DNA of 64,000 bases from the NCBI GenBank assembly GCA_000708835.1, contig DF237140.1:62001-126000 (forward strand). The letters are read 5' to 3'. Under the pieces are notes generated by a model, which worked only from the letters and a program-made list of their open reading frames with translations, did no database searches and was not told where the DNA came from. The DNA is from Klebsormidium nitens. Its lineage: Eukaryota > Streptophyta > Klebsormidiophyceae > Klebsormidiales > Klebsormidiaceae. The position numbers and the translations under genes are program-made. This document shows positions 63,137 to 64,000 of the stretch, one piece after another. Each line of letters starts with the position of its first letter. Within the stretch, counting starts at the first letter, position 1.

Positions 63137-64000
63137 AGGTGCGGTACTTCAGCAGCCTCTTCCGCTTTTTTAGCCCCTCCCGCGCGCTCTGCATCTAGTG
63201 CGCGCGCGGGGCGCCTGCGGACCCAAGTGGAGAGCAACAAGAGCTTATCGCCGGAAGAGCGGCGGCGGCGAATAGGAGCTAGGCCCCGATCATAAAGAAC
63301 AGGAAGCACCGGCCCATGCGCAGCGGTGCGAGACTGGAACTCAAGAATAGGGACGTGCCAAGCTATAAATCCTAAACAGCCAGGACTTCGAAGGCCATTT
63401 GGTGGATTTTGTTGCGCCAGAGCATTTTCTGGCTAGAACCCAGGTATTGTAGCAGAGTTTAGGTGTTGCTTTAAGTCAGTCACAAATAGGTGCTTACCAT
63501 TATCTGAAGGATACGTAGGTCCAAAAAACAAGCTTAATTAGATTTCGTAATCACCACGTCGATCTCTTTCCTGGCGGCGTCAGGTCAACCCCGCAACGAA
63601 GTCTGACTGATCATGCCAGTTGCGTGCATAATTCATAGCCTATGAGTCCCCTAATACTGGTGGCGCGCGCACGAACGAGCTAGCGTACGACCGAGTAAGA
63701 CATTCTCAACACAGCGCATCAAAGCACCACAAACCCTTCCCGAAAGAACGAAGCGAGTACAGAGGGCATTCGATAGGCCGAGCGGCGATGGGAACGGCAC
63801 GGCAAAACAAAGGGCATTTGGAGAAGGCTGCAAAGCACGCGCTGCTAGTTTCCATCTGGACCGGGCGGTACGACCTTTGCAGCGGCACAAATTGCCTTCT
63901 CTGAAGCCAAAGAAATATCTAACTAGAAGACCGCACTTTACATCATTGTATGAAAACAGGACCTACTTGAGCTTCGAGGAGTTATCAAAAACTCTTTTGA

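Larger units (their letters stand above)
56437..64000. other. 7.5 kb without a recognisable gene; degraded repeats
   Basis: No open frame shows domain features or convincing splice-linked partners. The interval holds a diverged dispersed repeat (58430-58920 and 62110-62500), a tandem repeat (60590-60980), a 16-bp direct repeat and a short hairpin near 63061-63136. Probably old transposon or intergenic sequence. Confidence 0.55.

Overview
The window is nuclear DNA of a green-lineage eukaryote. Every recognisable gene is split by spliceosomal introns (5 to 9 coding exons each), the proteins are plant types (group A MAP kinase kinase, CYP72-clan P450, Tmem_14 fatty-acid-export-like plastid protein, 11S-globulin-like bicupins), and plant-type CCCTAAA/CCCTAAAA telomere-like repeats lie in an intron. 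Balanced base composition, introns of 0.3 to 1 kb and 11S globulins beside an algal-looking gene set fit a streptophyte alga such as Klebsormidium or a related early-diverging lineage. That placement is inference; no species was identified by search.

Layout: (+) MAPKK 36-6090; (-) secreted, membrane-anchored three-EGF protein 7604-11884; (+) secreted beta-propeller-like protein 13427-19615; (-) cytochrome P450 20899-27271; (-) GT90/CAP10 (KDEL-motif, POGLUT-like) O-glycosyltransferase 28990-32621; (+) plastid-targeted-looking DedA/VTT membrane protein 34395-38236; (-) plastid Tmem_14/FAX-like protein 39386-42235; then a head-to-head pair of 11S-globulin-like bicupin genes, (-) 43716-49601 and (+) 50649-56436, separated by a shared 1.05 kb promoter region. 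The last 7.5 kb shows no recognisable gene, only degraded repeats. Exon models were built by hand from splice consensus, reading phase and protein continuity; all close in frame except the (+) cupin, which misses by one base at exon 4/5. The genes look like ordinary independent nuclear genes; only the cupin pair clearly belong together.

The most striking structure is not a gene. Next to many exon edges, the splice site plus part of the exon and adjacent intron has been tandemly copied 1 to 5 times into the intron, with periods of about 50 to 190 bp. The copies often keep a usable splice site and decay with distance from the real edge. I call these exon-edge echoes. They occur in six of the nine genes (kinase, EGF protein, propeller, P450, DedA, both cupins), on acceptor and donor sides. 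In the EGF gene they form an array of alternative membrane-helix last exons; in one cupin a donor edge was copied in inverted orientation 3 kb away. Other points: two GC-AG introns in the P450, a 73-bp-arm hairpin and a MITE-like element beside telomere-like repeats in its introns, and algal 11S globulins lacking the usual Asn-Gly processing site.
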